Below are positions 1 through 10,015 of a DNA stretch of 64,000 nucleotides, piece after piece. Source of the DNA: Antedon bifida (lineage: Eukaryota > Echinodermata > Crinoidea > Comatulida > Antedonidae); assembly GCA_963402885.1 (NCBI GenBank), contig OY727095.1, positions 18,233,001-18,297,000 on the forward strand. Reading direction: 5' to 3'. How positions within the stretch are numbered: position 1 is the stretch's first letter; each line of letters opens with the position of its first letter. The notes under the pieces were generated by a model, which worked only from the letters and a program-made list of their open reading frames with translations, was not told where the DNA came from and did no database searches. Position numbers and translations under genes: made by a program.

Positions 1-1
1 A

Positions 2-3000
2 CGAAGTAAGACGAGGCAACATTACAACATTAATTTTGGTTACCGAACTAACAAAAAATTAAAAAGTGTATTGAATTATAAATTAAATGAAAAATTTAGG
101 CAAAATTTAAAAAAAAGGAGGAAAAAGATGTATCACAATAATTTACTATTTAGACAAAACTTGAAGCAAAAATTAGCAGCAAAGTATCGCAAGAATTCAA
201 AATTCAGAGAAATCTTGAGGCAAAAATTAGCAGCAAAGTATCGCAATAATTCAAAATTCAGGGAAAACTTGAGGCAAAAATTAGCAGCAAAGTATCACAA
301 TAATTCAAAATTCAGGGAAAACTTAAGGCAACAATTGACAGAGAAATATCACAGTAATTCAAGATTTCAACAAAATTGTAAGCAAAGGTTTACAGAAAAG
401 TATCATGGTGATGAAGTGTTTCGAAAAAATGTTGTGAAAAAAAGCATCAAGCATCGTGAAATACGGAAACAAAAAAAGTGTAAGTTTGATTTTGTTTTGA
501 AAAACTTTAGGGAAACAATTTCTCATGGTCCTGAATATGTTTGTTGTGTATGTTTTAAAATTTTATTTAAAAATCAAGTAATGAAGTGCATCAAAGCTAA
601 GTACGAAAACAGGACATGTATAAATGAAAAGTATTTGCATATTTGCAACGATAAATGTAATAAATCACCAAGATGTTTTTTATGGATTTGTTTCACATGC
701 CACAAAAAAATGTTACATGGCAAAGTCCCTGCAGAAGCCAGTTCAAACAATTTACAATTACATGATATTCCTCCTGAATTAAAGAGTTTAAACAATTTAG
801 AGCAACATTTGATAGGATTAAATATTCCTTTTATGAAATTAATGAATTTACCGAAAGGCGGACAGAACGGGATACATGGACCAGTTGTATGTGTACCATC
901 AAATACAATTGAAACTGTAAAAATACTGCCTAGACCAAAGGCCGATGATCAGTTAATATCAGTAAAATTGAAGCGAAAATTGTCTTACAAGGGTTATTAT
1001 AAATACAAATTTGTTAACACAGCCAATGTTATTCAAGCTCTAGAGTATTTACAAAATCACAACAAATGGTATTTTGATGTAGCTATTGATGAAAAATGGC
1101 ACAATTACTTATCGAAAGAAAACATTGAAAGTGCAAATGATAATGTAGAAGATCAACAGACTTGTGTAGAAAACAATGACGAAGATGAAGTAGAAGACCG
1201 ATTGTGTGGTGTTGCCTTTGACACAAGTTTGCAACCTGTTGATAGACGACAAAATGTGGTTGATGAATATTTTCGTGATATAATTTGTTGTGCACCATGT
1301 GAAAACAATAGTCCAATTGCATTGTTAAGTAATGAAAGCAATGAAGCAAAATCATTCCCGGTGTTATTTCCAACAGGTCAACCAACATTCCACGATGCTA
1401 GAGATGTTAAAATAACACTTGGGCGTTATTTACAAAATAGATTAATGCATATAGATAACAGATTTGCAAACAATACAGAATTCATATTTTATGCTCAATC
1501 TATATATGAACTTCAACAAATTTTATCGAGTATTTCCATTGCTTTGCGAAAAGGGTCGAGTAAAAAGGATGATTTTAGTAAACTAACTATATCTGATTTG
1601 AAAAATGCTAACAAAATTGAGGAGATTTTGAAATCTGATAAGGGTTATAAATTTTTAAAACAAATACGCGGAACTCCGCCTTACTGGCAAGCAACACAGA
1701 AAGATGTAATATCAATGGTTAGACAGATTGGCAAGCCAGCATTCTTTCTTTCATTTTCAAGTGCAGATTTCCGCTGGAAAGAAATAATGACGACTTTATT
1801 AAGTCAAACAGGAGACCAACGAAATATCGATGAATTGGAATGGACAGACAAATGTAATTTGCTAAAATCGAATCCAGTGACTGTTGCAAGAATGTTCGAC
1901 AAACGCTTTCATACTTTTTTAAAAAGAGTAATTTTGTCTGAAGCAAATCCTATTGGTAAAGTTATAGATTATTTTTACAGAATTGAATTTCAAATGAGAG
2001 GAAGTCCACATGTTCATATGTTAGTGTGGGTCGAAAATGCTCCTGTTTTTGGTTTAGATGAAGATAAGGAAATTGTTGATTTTGTTGATAAGTATATTTC
2101 TTGTGCCGTACCATGCAAAATTGTAGATCCTGAAATGAATGAAATTGTTACCAGTGTGCAGATTCACAGTAAAAAGCATTCGAAATCGTGTAAGAAAAAG
2201 GGAACAAATTGTAGATTTAATTTTCCTAGACAACCTTCTGAAAAAACATTTGTTATGAGGCCTATTGTGGATAAAAACAATGATGATAAGGATAGCACTA
2301 ACCAGGCGAAAGAGTTATTAACAAAAGTAAAAGATGCTGTGTCAAATGAAGAAACGTATCAAAAGGCAAAAGAACTTTTTCAAAGTTTAGGCATTACACA
2401 GAATGCATTTGAGGATGCAAATAATTGTATAGCTACTGAAGAAAAGATTGTTATAAAAAGAAATCCTCAAGATGTGTGGGTAAATCAGTATAACTGTTCC
2501 TTACTAAAAGCATGGAATGCTAACATGGATATTCAGTATATTACAAATGTATATGCATGTATTATTTACCTAGTGTCATACATGTCGAAATCTGAGCGGG
2601 AAATGGGCTTACTGTTATCTCAGGCGGCATCAGAAATGAGAGAAGGAAATGAAGATGTTGGAAAAAGTTTACGAAAACTTGGTCATGTGTATATGAATAA
2701 TCGAGAAGTGTCTGCACAAGAAAGTGTTTATCGTGTCTGTGGTTTGAGGTTAAAAGAATGTTCAAGGAAAGTTGAATTTATCCCTGTAGGACCTAATCCT
2801 GTTAGAATGAGTTTACCACTAAACGTAATTAAAAATAAACCTGATGATGATAGAAGCCCATGGTTGCCAAATAAAATTGACAAATATAAAGCTCGCCCTC
2901 ATAGTTCTGAATTTAATAAAATGTGTCTTGCAACATTTTGCTCTAACTATAGAATTATTAGTTCATCCGAAACGAAGGGAAACAAACAAAAGAAGAATGT

Positions 3001-5560
3001 ATTTCATTTACAAAACAACTTAGGATTCATCCAGAAAAGAACAAGAACCGGAAATGCTATTGTACGATATCCTCGGTTTCCTGTAAATTCAGCATCAGAA
3101 AAATATTTTCTGAGTATATTGCAATTATTTCTTCCATTTCGAACAGAAAAACAATTAAAACCACCGAAATTTCAAACTTTTGAACAATTCTACGAAGAAG
3201 GATCTGTCAAATTATGTGGAAGTCAATTGAAAAAAGTAAAGATCATAGTTCAAAGAAACATGAAACTCTATGAAAAAAGCGCTGATGATGTTGAGGACGC
3301 ACAAGAGTTCTTAACAAAATTTGGACCACAAGAAGATGCATGGGGTCTATTATGTCCAGAAACTGAAAAAGAAAGATTAGATCATCCAAAACCAAATGTA
3401 GACATTGATGATAGAGAAAATGAATTTTTTATTCCAGATTTTGGACTAAAAAATCAATTATCTACTATAGAGTGTAATTCATCTTATATTTCAAGACCCG
3501 AATTGAATAAAATGATTCGATCTTTAAATAAAAAACAACAACAAATATTTTATAAGACAAGACAATGGTGCTTAGACAAAGTCAATGGTAAAACACCTGA
3601 ATCGTTTTACACTTTTATAACTGGAGGCGCAGGAACTGGTAAAAGTCATTTAGTAAATTGTATTTATAATGAAGCAACCCGTATTCTTGGTAAAATTATG
3701 GAGAATCCAGACGATTTGTCAATATTAAAGTTAGCTCCTACGGGGATTGCAGCATATAATATTCAGGGTAAAACAATACATAGTGCGTTGTCTATTCCGA
3801 TTAGTATCTCACTTCCGTATCAACCACTCGGAGAAGAAAAAATAAGTGCACTTCGTAATCAGTTGGGTCAGTTGCAAATTGTTATTATAGATGAAATATC
3901 AATGGTAAATCAAACGTTACTTTGGTATATCCACGGAAGATTAAGGCAAATAAAACAAATACGCAACGATAGTCCATTTGGTAACATTTCGGTAATTGCA
4001 GTAGGTGATTTTTATCAGTTACCGCCTGTGATGGGAAGTTCTTTGTATAAAGACACACTGGAAGGCTTATTGTGGATTGATAACTTTAGACAAATACAAT
4101 TAGATCAAATCATGAGACAAAAGGAAGATAACGAATTCGCTTTGTTGTTAAACAAATTGCGTACAAAAGAAAAACATGACTGTTTATCTGATAAAGATTT
4201 ATTAACTTTGAAATCTCGTGAAACTGGCGAACCCTGTGAAGATGCTGTTCATATATATCCATGTAATAAGCAAGTTAATGAATGGAATAAGAAAATGTTG
4301 CATAAAACCTGTACGAATATTATATGCATTCAAGCAGAAGATATTGTAGTTAACAGCAAGAAAGAACACGGAAAGTGCGATACACCTCGGAAATCACGTA
4401 AAACTAATTTATTAAATTATTTGTGGATTGCACCTAAAGCAAGAGTGATGTTGATTAAAAATGTAGATGTTAAAAAAGGCTTAACAAATGGATGTATGGG
4501 ATATGTTGAAGAAATAACCAAGCATTATCAAAACAAAAAACCAATATCTATTAAAGTGAATTTTGACAACAATGAAATTGGTATTCAGTTAATTGAAATG
4601 TTTCAAGAATCTATTGGCAAAAAATACAGCCGAAAGCAATTTCCTCTCAAATTAGCTTATGCATGTACAGTTCATAAAGTGCAGGGAATGACAATGAATA
4701 AGGCATCAGTTAGCTTTAAAAATACTTTTGTGCCTGGACAAGCATACGTAGGCCTCAGTCGTGTTACCTCAATATCTGGACTTACCATTGAACATTTTAA
4801 TCCTAACCTGATTTATTGTGATCCAAACATAAAGACATGTTTAAATAAAATGAATTCATGTGTAGACATACATTGTGATAAAGAAGTTGATAATTACGAT
4901 TTTAATTTTTCCATAATGTTACATAACATTCAAGGGCTAAAACAACATTTTGTTGATCTTCAGTCTAATCAGTTGTTTATGAATTCTAGTATCATATGTC
5001 TAACTGAAACATGGTTAAGTAAGGATGAAGATGTTTTTGACTTCAGTATAGACCCATATAAATTATACCGACAAGCAAGATATAACTCGTATTCTAATAA
5101 AAATCGTCTGACTTCAAAATTAAAAAATCAGGATCATGGTGGCATTGCAGTATATACCAAAAATAAATTTTCCAGTAGATTAGACTTATGTAATATTGAT
5201 ATTGAAGTAATTTCATTTTTAATTACGTGTCCAACTTCAGTTGTTGTGTCAGTGATTTATCGACCTCCGAGCTACGACATAAATGAATTCTGCCAAAATT
5301 TAAGGAAACTGTTAGAAAAATTACACCAAGTAAATATAAAATCTATCATAATGGGTGACTTTAATGAAAATCTTTTAAAACAAATTTCCAGAGTCAATAA
5401 TTTAATGTTAGAGAATGGGTACCAACAGCATGTTACATGTTCAACTACGGAAAACAATACAATAATCGATCATGTCTATAGCAAAGGTCTGGACTCATTA
5501 CAAGCCAAAGTGATTCCAACTTATTATAGCTATCATGAGGCAATTCAAATTAAATTTTGA
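2..5560 (+). CDS. Helentron-type Rep/helicase/endonuclease polyprotein (5'-partial, otherwise intact)
   Basis: This encodes a rolling-circle transposase expected to nick, unwind and move a Helentron/Helitron2 element. Residues are numbered from codon 71 (a TTG); the first in-frame ATG is at 128. The frame is open back to base 2, so the true start may lie outside the window. Domains in order are: basic 18-residue repeats (about 25-120); a Cys-rich region (about 155-215); a Rep domain with HVH at 647-649 and paired tyrosines Y833/Y837 (YLVSYMSK); a PIF1-like SF1B helicase with Walker A GGAGTGKS 1185-1192, Walker B DE 1274-1275, GDFYQLPP 1312-1319, YACTVHKVQG from 1530 and GLSR 1561-1564; and an APE-like EEP endonuclease with N1619, E1646 (ETW), D1763/N1765 (GDFN), D1800-H1801 and H1822. 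No internal stop is present over 1829 codons. Two oddities are SYH where SDH is usual near the C-terminus and six residues missing from the Cys-rich region relative to element 2. The family call is from motifs; activity is not shown. Confidence 0.9.
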   Translation, partial: RSKTRQHYNINFGYRTNKKLKSVLNYKLNEKFRQNLKKRRKKMYHNNLLFRQNLKQKLAAKYRKNSKFREILRQKLAAKYRNNSKFRENLRQKLAAKYHNNSKFRENLRQQLTEKYHSNSRFQQNCKQRFTEKYHGDEVFRKNVVKKSIKHREIRKQKKCKFDFVLKNFRETISHGPEYVCCVCFKILFKNQVMKCIKAKYENRTCINEKYLHICNDKCNKSPRCFLWICFTCHKKMLHGKVPAEASSNNLQLHDIPPELKSLNNLEQHLIGLNIPFMKLMNLPKGGQNGIHGPVVCVPSNTIETVKILPRPKADDQLISVKLKRKLSYKGYYKYKFVNTANVIQALEYLQNHNKWYFDVAIDEKWHNYLSKENIESANDNVEDQQTCVENNDEDEVEDRLCGVAFDTSLQPVDRRQNVVDEYFRDIICCAPCENNSPIALLSNESNEAKSFPVLFPTGQPTFHDARDVKITLGRYLQNRLMHIDNRFANNTEFIFYAQSIYELQQILSSISIALRKGSSKKDDFSKLTISDLKNANKIEEILKSDKGYKFLKQIRGTPPYWQATQKDVISMVRQIGKPAFFLSFSSADFRWKEIMTTLLSQTGDQRNIDELEWTDKCNLLKSNPVTVARMFDKRFHTFLKRVILSEANPIGKVIDYFYRIEFQMRGSPHVHMLVWVENAPVFGLDEDKEIVDFVDKYISCAVPCKIVDPEMNEIVTSVQIHSKKHSKSCKKKGTNCRFNFPRQPSEKTFVMRPIVDKNNDDKDSTNQAKELLTKVKDAVSNEETYQKAKELFQSLGITQNAFEDANNCIATEEKIVIKRNPQDVWVNQYNCSLLKAWNANMDIQYITNVYACIIYLVSYMSKSEREMGLLLSQAASEMREGNEDVGKSLRKLGHVYMNNREVSAQESVYRVCGLRLKECSRKVEFIPVGPNPVRMSLPLNVIKNKPDDDRSPWLPNKIDKYKARPHSSEFNKMCLATFCSNYRIISSSETKGNKQKKNVFHLQNNLGFIQKRTRTGNAIVRYPRFPVNSASEKYFLSILQLFLPFRTEKQLKPPKFQTFEQFYEEGSVKLCGSQLKKVKIIVQRNMKLYEKSADDVEDAQEFLTKFGPQEDAWGLLCPETEKERLDHPKPNVDIDDRENEFFIPDFGLKNQLSTIECNSSYISRPELNKMIRSLNKKQQQIFYKTRQWCLDKVNGKTPESFYTFITGGAGTGKSHLVNCIYNEATRILGKIMENPDDLSILKLAPTGIAAYNIQGKTIHSALSIPISISLPYQPLGEEKISALRNQLGQLQIVIIDEISMVNQTLLWYIHGRLRQIKQIRNDSPFGNISVIAVGDFYQLPPVMGSSLYKDTLEGLLWIDNFRQIQLDQIMRQKEDNEFALLLNKLRTKEKHDCLSDKDLLTLKSRETGEPCEDAVHIYPCNKQVNEWNKKMLHKTCTNIICIQAEDIVVNSKKEHGKCDTPRKSRKTNLLNYLWIAPKARVMLIKNVDVKKGLTNGCMGYVEEITKHYQNKKPISIKVNFDNNEIGIQLIEMFQESIGKKYSRKQFPLKLAYACTVHKVQGMTMNKASVSFKNTFVPGQAYVGLSRVTSISGLTIEHFNPNLIYCDPNIKTCLNKMNSCVDIHCDKEVDNYDFNFSIMLHNIQGLKQHFVDLQSNQLFMNSSIICLTETWLSKDEDVFDFSIDPYKLYRQARYNSYSNKNRLTSKLKNQDHGGIAVYTKNKFSSRLDLCNIDIEVISFLITCPTSVVVSVIYRPPSYDINEFCQNLRKLLEKLHQVNIKSIIMGDFNENLLKQISRVNNLMLENGYQQHVTCSTTENNTIIDHVYSKGLDSLQAKVIPTYYSYHEAIQIKF
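140..420 (+). repeat. 54-bp in-frame tandem repeats (18-aa basic repeat) in element 1
   Basis: About five diverged copies of an 18-residue unit with the pattern KY-x(2)-NSKFRENLRQKLA. At the nucleotide level AAGTATCxCAATAATTC recurs every 54 nt. Lys and Arg dominate, so DNA binding is plausible but not demonstrated. The same repeat is longer in element 2. Confidence 0.85.
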
Positions 5561-5643
5561 TTAGAATATTCCAAATGACCTTAATGTTTATATCACATGT
5601 TATGATCGAAAATAATAGTTAGGTTACATTAATTTTAAATTTT

Positions 5644-5676
5644 GCGGATAACCTTAAAAACTAACTATCCACCTAG
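5644..5676 (+). mobile_element. Candidate 3' end of Helentron element 1 (ATIR + CTAG)
   Basis: The decamer GCGGATAACC (5644-5653) starts 84 nt after the stop codon. It is exactly the 3' ATIR of the family A and D units, here in the coding orientation. CTAG at 5673-5676 is followed by T, as at every unit border. The strong hairpin seen in the units is replaced by a weak GGATA/TATCC pair (5646-5650 with 5666-5670). Termination at 5676 is an inference. Confidence 0.55.
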
Positions 5677-6886
5677 TGTGGAAAACATAATAAATAGTAT
5701 CTATTGTTTTGATTTACATAATTTAGCACAGAAACAACGTTGTACAAAAAAAGTGTAATAACCAAAAAATACTTGTTTTATTTGGTTTCGCAAGGTGGGA
5801 TTCGATCCCGGTATCGCCGATGGTAAAGCCGATTTAACTACACGTCGGGCTATATACACAATTGAATAAAATACAAAGAAAGATTCCTAGTGTATTTGAC
5901 ATGTCGAAAACATTCCATCCCACTTACTTAATACAGATAGATTATTACATAATTCATACATTTTACTGTGAAAAATCTTCAAAAAAAAGAAAAAAATGGA
6001 CACATTAAAGTACATTTCATGACTTTTCATAAAACAAAAAGAATATATACTATCTGTCCAGTGGGATAGCCAAATAAACAAATCCTGTTATAAATGTAAT
6101 GTCCCGTGATGAGATTCGACCCCGGTACCTCGTTTAAAATTAAAATTAAAAAAATAATAAGTTATTGTAATTCATGCTGCTCAACTAATACTATTTATAA
6201 CTTCAAATGTTTTATTAATAATTTTAAAAAAAAGAAGAAAAAAGTTAGCTTGGTAGAAATATAAACAATCTTTTTTTTTTTTTTTTTTTTTATGAGATAA
6301 AATAATTTTGCAAACAACAAACTATACTAGATAAAACTATGAATTATTATATGAATTTATGTAGAAGATAATGTTACATAAGAATCAAAGCATGATTAAA
6401 GTAGAAATATACATTCATAAAGGAATTATATGTGTATATTAACAATTCATACTTAAATTTAATGTGTATAAAATATAATACCATAAGAAAATTATAATTA
6501 TGTTCATATAAAAAGAAAGTGTTAAAGAAATGCTATGAACATGTTTAAAGTATAACATATTGGTAATTGGTATTAATTAAAAATTATAATTATTTTGTTA
6601 TGGATATTTGAGTTGAAATACTTGTATATAGTTATGAAAATATAATTTTGTTTTATAATTATAATTATTATTATATCTTAATGTATGTATAAGAAAAAAT
6701 TACATTTGTATTAATTGAGAGTAGAGAAACAAATTGAAAATTGTGCATATTATATAAAGATAAATATTATTTACAAACATATGAATTTTTATAAGAAATA
6801 AAATTGGGTAAAATCCCCACAAAATAGAGGAGAAAAAAAAAAAAAAAAAAAAGTACATTTCATGACTTTTCATAAAATAAAAAGAA
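5677..6886. other. AT-rich flank with decayed family A/B-like relics
   Basis: No coding gene is seen. Stretch 5790-5980 resembles the tRNA-like part of family A and the ~200 nt that follow it in + coordinates. A second fragment at 6095-6135 repeats the B-box part. A T-run lies near 6271-6292 and A-runs near 6835-6852. The small ORFs here are explained by low complexity. Confidence 0.6.
5793..5862 (-). repeat. tRNA-like (Pol III promoter-like) relic
   Basis: On the minus strand a sequence close to a B box (GGATCGAATCC) lies after an A-box-like TAGCCCGACG. It is homologous to the tRNA-like module of family A. No paired acceptor stem was found, so it is not a tRNA gene. Confidence 0.5.
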
Positions 6887-8409
6887 TATCCGCCCATAAC
6901 AAAACGTATATTGCGTATTAAAGTACTTCTCAGTTATGACTTTTCCAAAAAAGTAGCCTATTCAAAATTAAAACTGCCCTTTCAGTGTAATAACCTAATA
7001 AATCCTTTTAATTAATTGTTTTCCCGTGACGGGATTCGAACCCGGTACCTCTGATACCAAAGTCGGTTGCACTACACATCGAGCCATATGAGCACCTGCT
7101 GAAGAAAATCCGAAGAAAGAGTCCTCGTTCATTCGGTATGTCGTGAACCCCCTCGATGCAAGTTGATTATTACATATCGAACTTAAATCATAATTTTTAC
7201 TATGATGACATCTTCACAAATTTTAAACAGTGACATATTATGAAAGTGCATATTTTCAAGTTTTATATATTAACATGTAAAGAAAAAAGATAAACGTTAT
7301 GTTTATTGTTTTACTCTTTGAATATGTTTATGTTTGTTTGATGATAATTATTTCAAAAATTACATATAATATGCAAATAATGTAGCCATCAAACACTTTT
7401 TAACATTCAAGACTATAATAAATTAGACCTACGATTAATACACTGCAAGAAAATAAAATAAAAAATGGGGGTAACCTTGCATTCTGATGAACTGTTTCAT
7501 TTTTAAAAGTAGACATATTTTGGAACATTTTCACAATTTGTTGACGTTTTCGTGCGCAACCTGTCATGTTTAACGTGCTCGTAGAACGCCATTTCAAGTT
7601 GAAAAGTGAATAAAATAACGTAAAATTGTTAACCGAAGATTTAAAAACACAAATCGTGTAAAAGAAATGCTCATACGTGTTCCCTGCGCCGTGCGCGCGT
7701 AAAAATGTGCGCACCAGTGGCAATTTTTTAAACGCTTAAAATGACCTGAATCGTGCTCTAATTTAATCAGAAATTGATTTGAAGCATTTTAAAATTTCAA
7801 ACGCCTTTTACGCGCGCACTTTCTAATGTTACAAATTGCGGTAGCGTTAAAAAAGTTAACTATTGATGTGAAGCAAACGTGGCTAAAAATGACGTTAAAA
7901 AATATTCGTTTGTTTCGAAGTTATAACCAATTTAAGATTTTCAGAAAATCACGCGTAACTTACGCTACGCGGCTCTGACATCGTCAAAAAGCTTGGCTGG
8001 ACAACTTCAGTAAAATGTCTAAATGCTGAACAAGTTACAACATATTATGTTTACACGTTGAAGAGAAACAGCGTGCACAAAATAAGAAGAGTAAAATATT
8101 TCAAACGCAATTTACGCGAAAACTTTCTAGTCTCCAAAAATTTGTTAAACATTCCTAAAGTTAGCCATTGATGTGAAGAAAACGTGGCTGAAAATTTCGT
8201 TAAAAAATATTTATCGGTTTCGAAGTTATGACCGATTTAAGATTTTCAGAAAATCGCGCGTGACTTACGCTACGCGGATCTGACACCGTCCAAAAGCTTG
8301 GCTGAACATCTTCAGTTAAATGTCTAAATGTTGACCAAGTTACAACATGTTATGTTAACACGTTGAAGAGAAAACGCGTGCACAAAATCTGAGAAAGAAA
8401 GAATAATAA
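6887..8409 (-). mobile_element. Family A non-autonomous Helentron unit A0 (both termini missing)
   Basis: This is the first family A unit. It begins at TATCCGCCC, so the 3'-terminal CTAG and hairpin are lost. It is a long-type unit with two copies of the ~300-bp module. It ends after GAGAAAGAAAGAATAATAA, directly against the CTAG of family B, and so lacks its own 5' palindrome. The tRNA-like module is at 7021-7092. Confidence 0.85.
7021..7092 (-). repeat. tRNA-like module with B box (representative of family A)
   Basis: The minus strand carries a perfect Pol III B box, GGTTCGAATCC (complement at 7032-7042), and an A-box-like TGGCTCGATGT (complement at 7076-7086). The first TTTT on the minus strand lies some 65 nt beyond the B box. 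Equivalent modules start near 10184, 11871, 13124, 14747, 16001, 17317, 19109, 20668, 22283, 23537, 25272, 26890, 28519, 31367 and 33093. About half carry GGATCGAATCC, one base off the consensus. Acceptor and anticodon stems do not fold as in a tRNA. Transcription is untested. Confidence 0.6.
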
Positions 8410-10015
8410 CTAGATTTAATTCGTCACTATGACGAATTATAGGTTATATGCATTGATTAAAATAAAGATAATTGATTTGTAAAAGATATATTGATTGATT
8501 GATTTTCTCAGAATCTTTAATTATTTATAATATATGCTAGGATCTTACTAACGCAAATACAATAGCCGGTATCGCAATCCGATCAAAGATCCCTCTGCGT
8601 ATAATGTCATAAACCACATTTGTTACATAATAATAAAGACATAAGTTTTTTAATCTGTTATAATACTGCACGTTTTAAATTGTTTGCAATATTGTTGTTT
8701 TAATCTACCAAGCAAAGTGAATTTCCATTTTTATGGACAAATAAAATTTCTTGAATCTTGAATCTTGACATAAGTTTCTTTTTATCTAGATTTCATTATA
8801 AATCATGTGTATAATCTATACACTAAGAAATAAAAATACAAACAATACAAATAATAAAAAAAAATCTTATTTCGTTTCGTTACCCAAAGTGAGGCTCGAT
8901 CTCGGTACCTTGAATGCTATAGACACGAGCACAGACCACCGAGCCATACGCAACTTACTAAAACATGTAGAATGATTCCTCCGTGTATTTACTATTCAGT
9001 AGCCACTTTGGTGCAGATAGATTATTACATACCGCAATGAATTATAATTTATTACTATGATGACATCTTTAAAAATTTAAAAAAATGATGCACTGTCAAA
9101 CTATATACTTTTAACTTTAATATATGAAATTCTTAAGAAAGAAAGTTAATGTTAAGTTTGTTATTTCGGCCTAAGAAAATGTCAAAATTTGTTTGATTGT
9201 CGAAATTAATTTTTTTTAATTCAATATGCAATTAATGATGACTTAATCAACTTTTGTTCTCTTAATTTGATAATAAATCATACATATGATACATACACTT
9301 CAAGAAAATGAAATAAAAAATAGGTGTTCCCCAGCATTCTGACGATATATATTAATTTTAAAATTTAGCATATTTTCACTATTTTGTTAACTTATACGTG
9401 CGTAGCCTGTCACTTTTGACGTGCTTGTATAACGCAATTTCGAGTTGAAAAGTGAATCAAATATGATGATATTATTAAAGAAAGATTGTAAAACAGAAAT
9501 CGGGCAAAAAGAGTGCGCATTAACGTTTAACGCGCAGTGCGCGTGCAAAATTCTGCGCACTCGTGGCAATTTTTTAAACGCTTAAAATTGCCTAAACGTA
9601 CTCTAATTTCATCGAAAATAAATTTTGACAATTTTAAAACTTTTAAGCGCGCGTACGCATGCGTTATATGCGCTACGCACGTAATTATATTGCCATATGA
9701 TGAAATATGACCTGAAATTTATGAGTACCAAATTTTGTTTAAAAGTGATTCATGCTTGTGAAGATATGATTACAAACGTGATTTCATTAAATCGCGCGTA
9801 GACCGCGTAATTTATGATTGCGCACCGTGAAAACATGACCACATCGATTCCTGGCCATAAGGAATATACTCTGAAAAATTGACTTAGCTAGATGAAACTG
9901 ATGCCAAGATAATTCACGGACAAAATAGTGCTAAGGAAAGAATAAATAAATAAATAAATAAATAAAGATCCTGACAGAATCAAGAGGTTATATGCATATC
10001 ATGCATATAACCTAA
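8410..10015 (-). mobile_element. Family B non-autonomous Helentron, complete
   Basis: On the minus strand the 5' palindrome is 9985-10013: AGGTTATATGCAT arms with a 3-nt loop. The 3' end has the matching arm (8441-8453), the hairpin AATTCGTC/GACGAATT (8418-8438) and CTAG at 8410, preceded by A on +. The body shares with family A a tRNA-like module (8881-8950) and a relative of the ACGTGCTCGTA core near 9418. A (TTGAATC)n stretch near 8750-8768 looks like a LINE/SINE tail, and an (AAAT)n run lies at 9943-9966. No ORF is supported. Confidence 0.85.

Noticed and set aside
71..73. TTG at 71 as the start of element 1
   Set aside because: The frame is open upstream to base 2 and TTG is an unlikely eukaryotic start; the ATG at 128 or an upstream exon is more plausible.
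7021..7092. Functional tRNA gene on the minus strand
   Set aside because: A and B boxes are present, but no 7-bp acceptor stem or 5-bp anticodon stem with a 7-nt loop could be formed.
7400..7723. Recurrent 70-107-codon minus-strand ORFs beginning MPLVRTFLRAHGAG
   Set aside because: They recur because the units are repeated. Length, ends and frame vary between copies, no domain is seen, and several copies are shifted.
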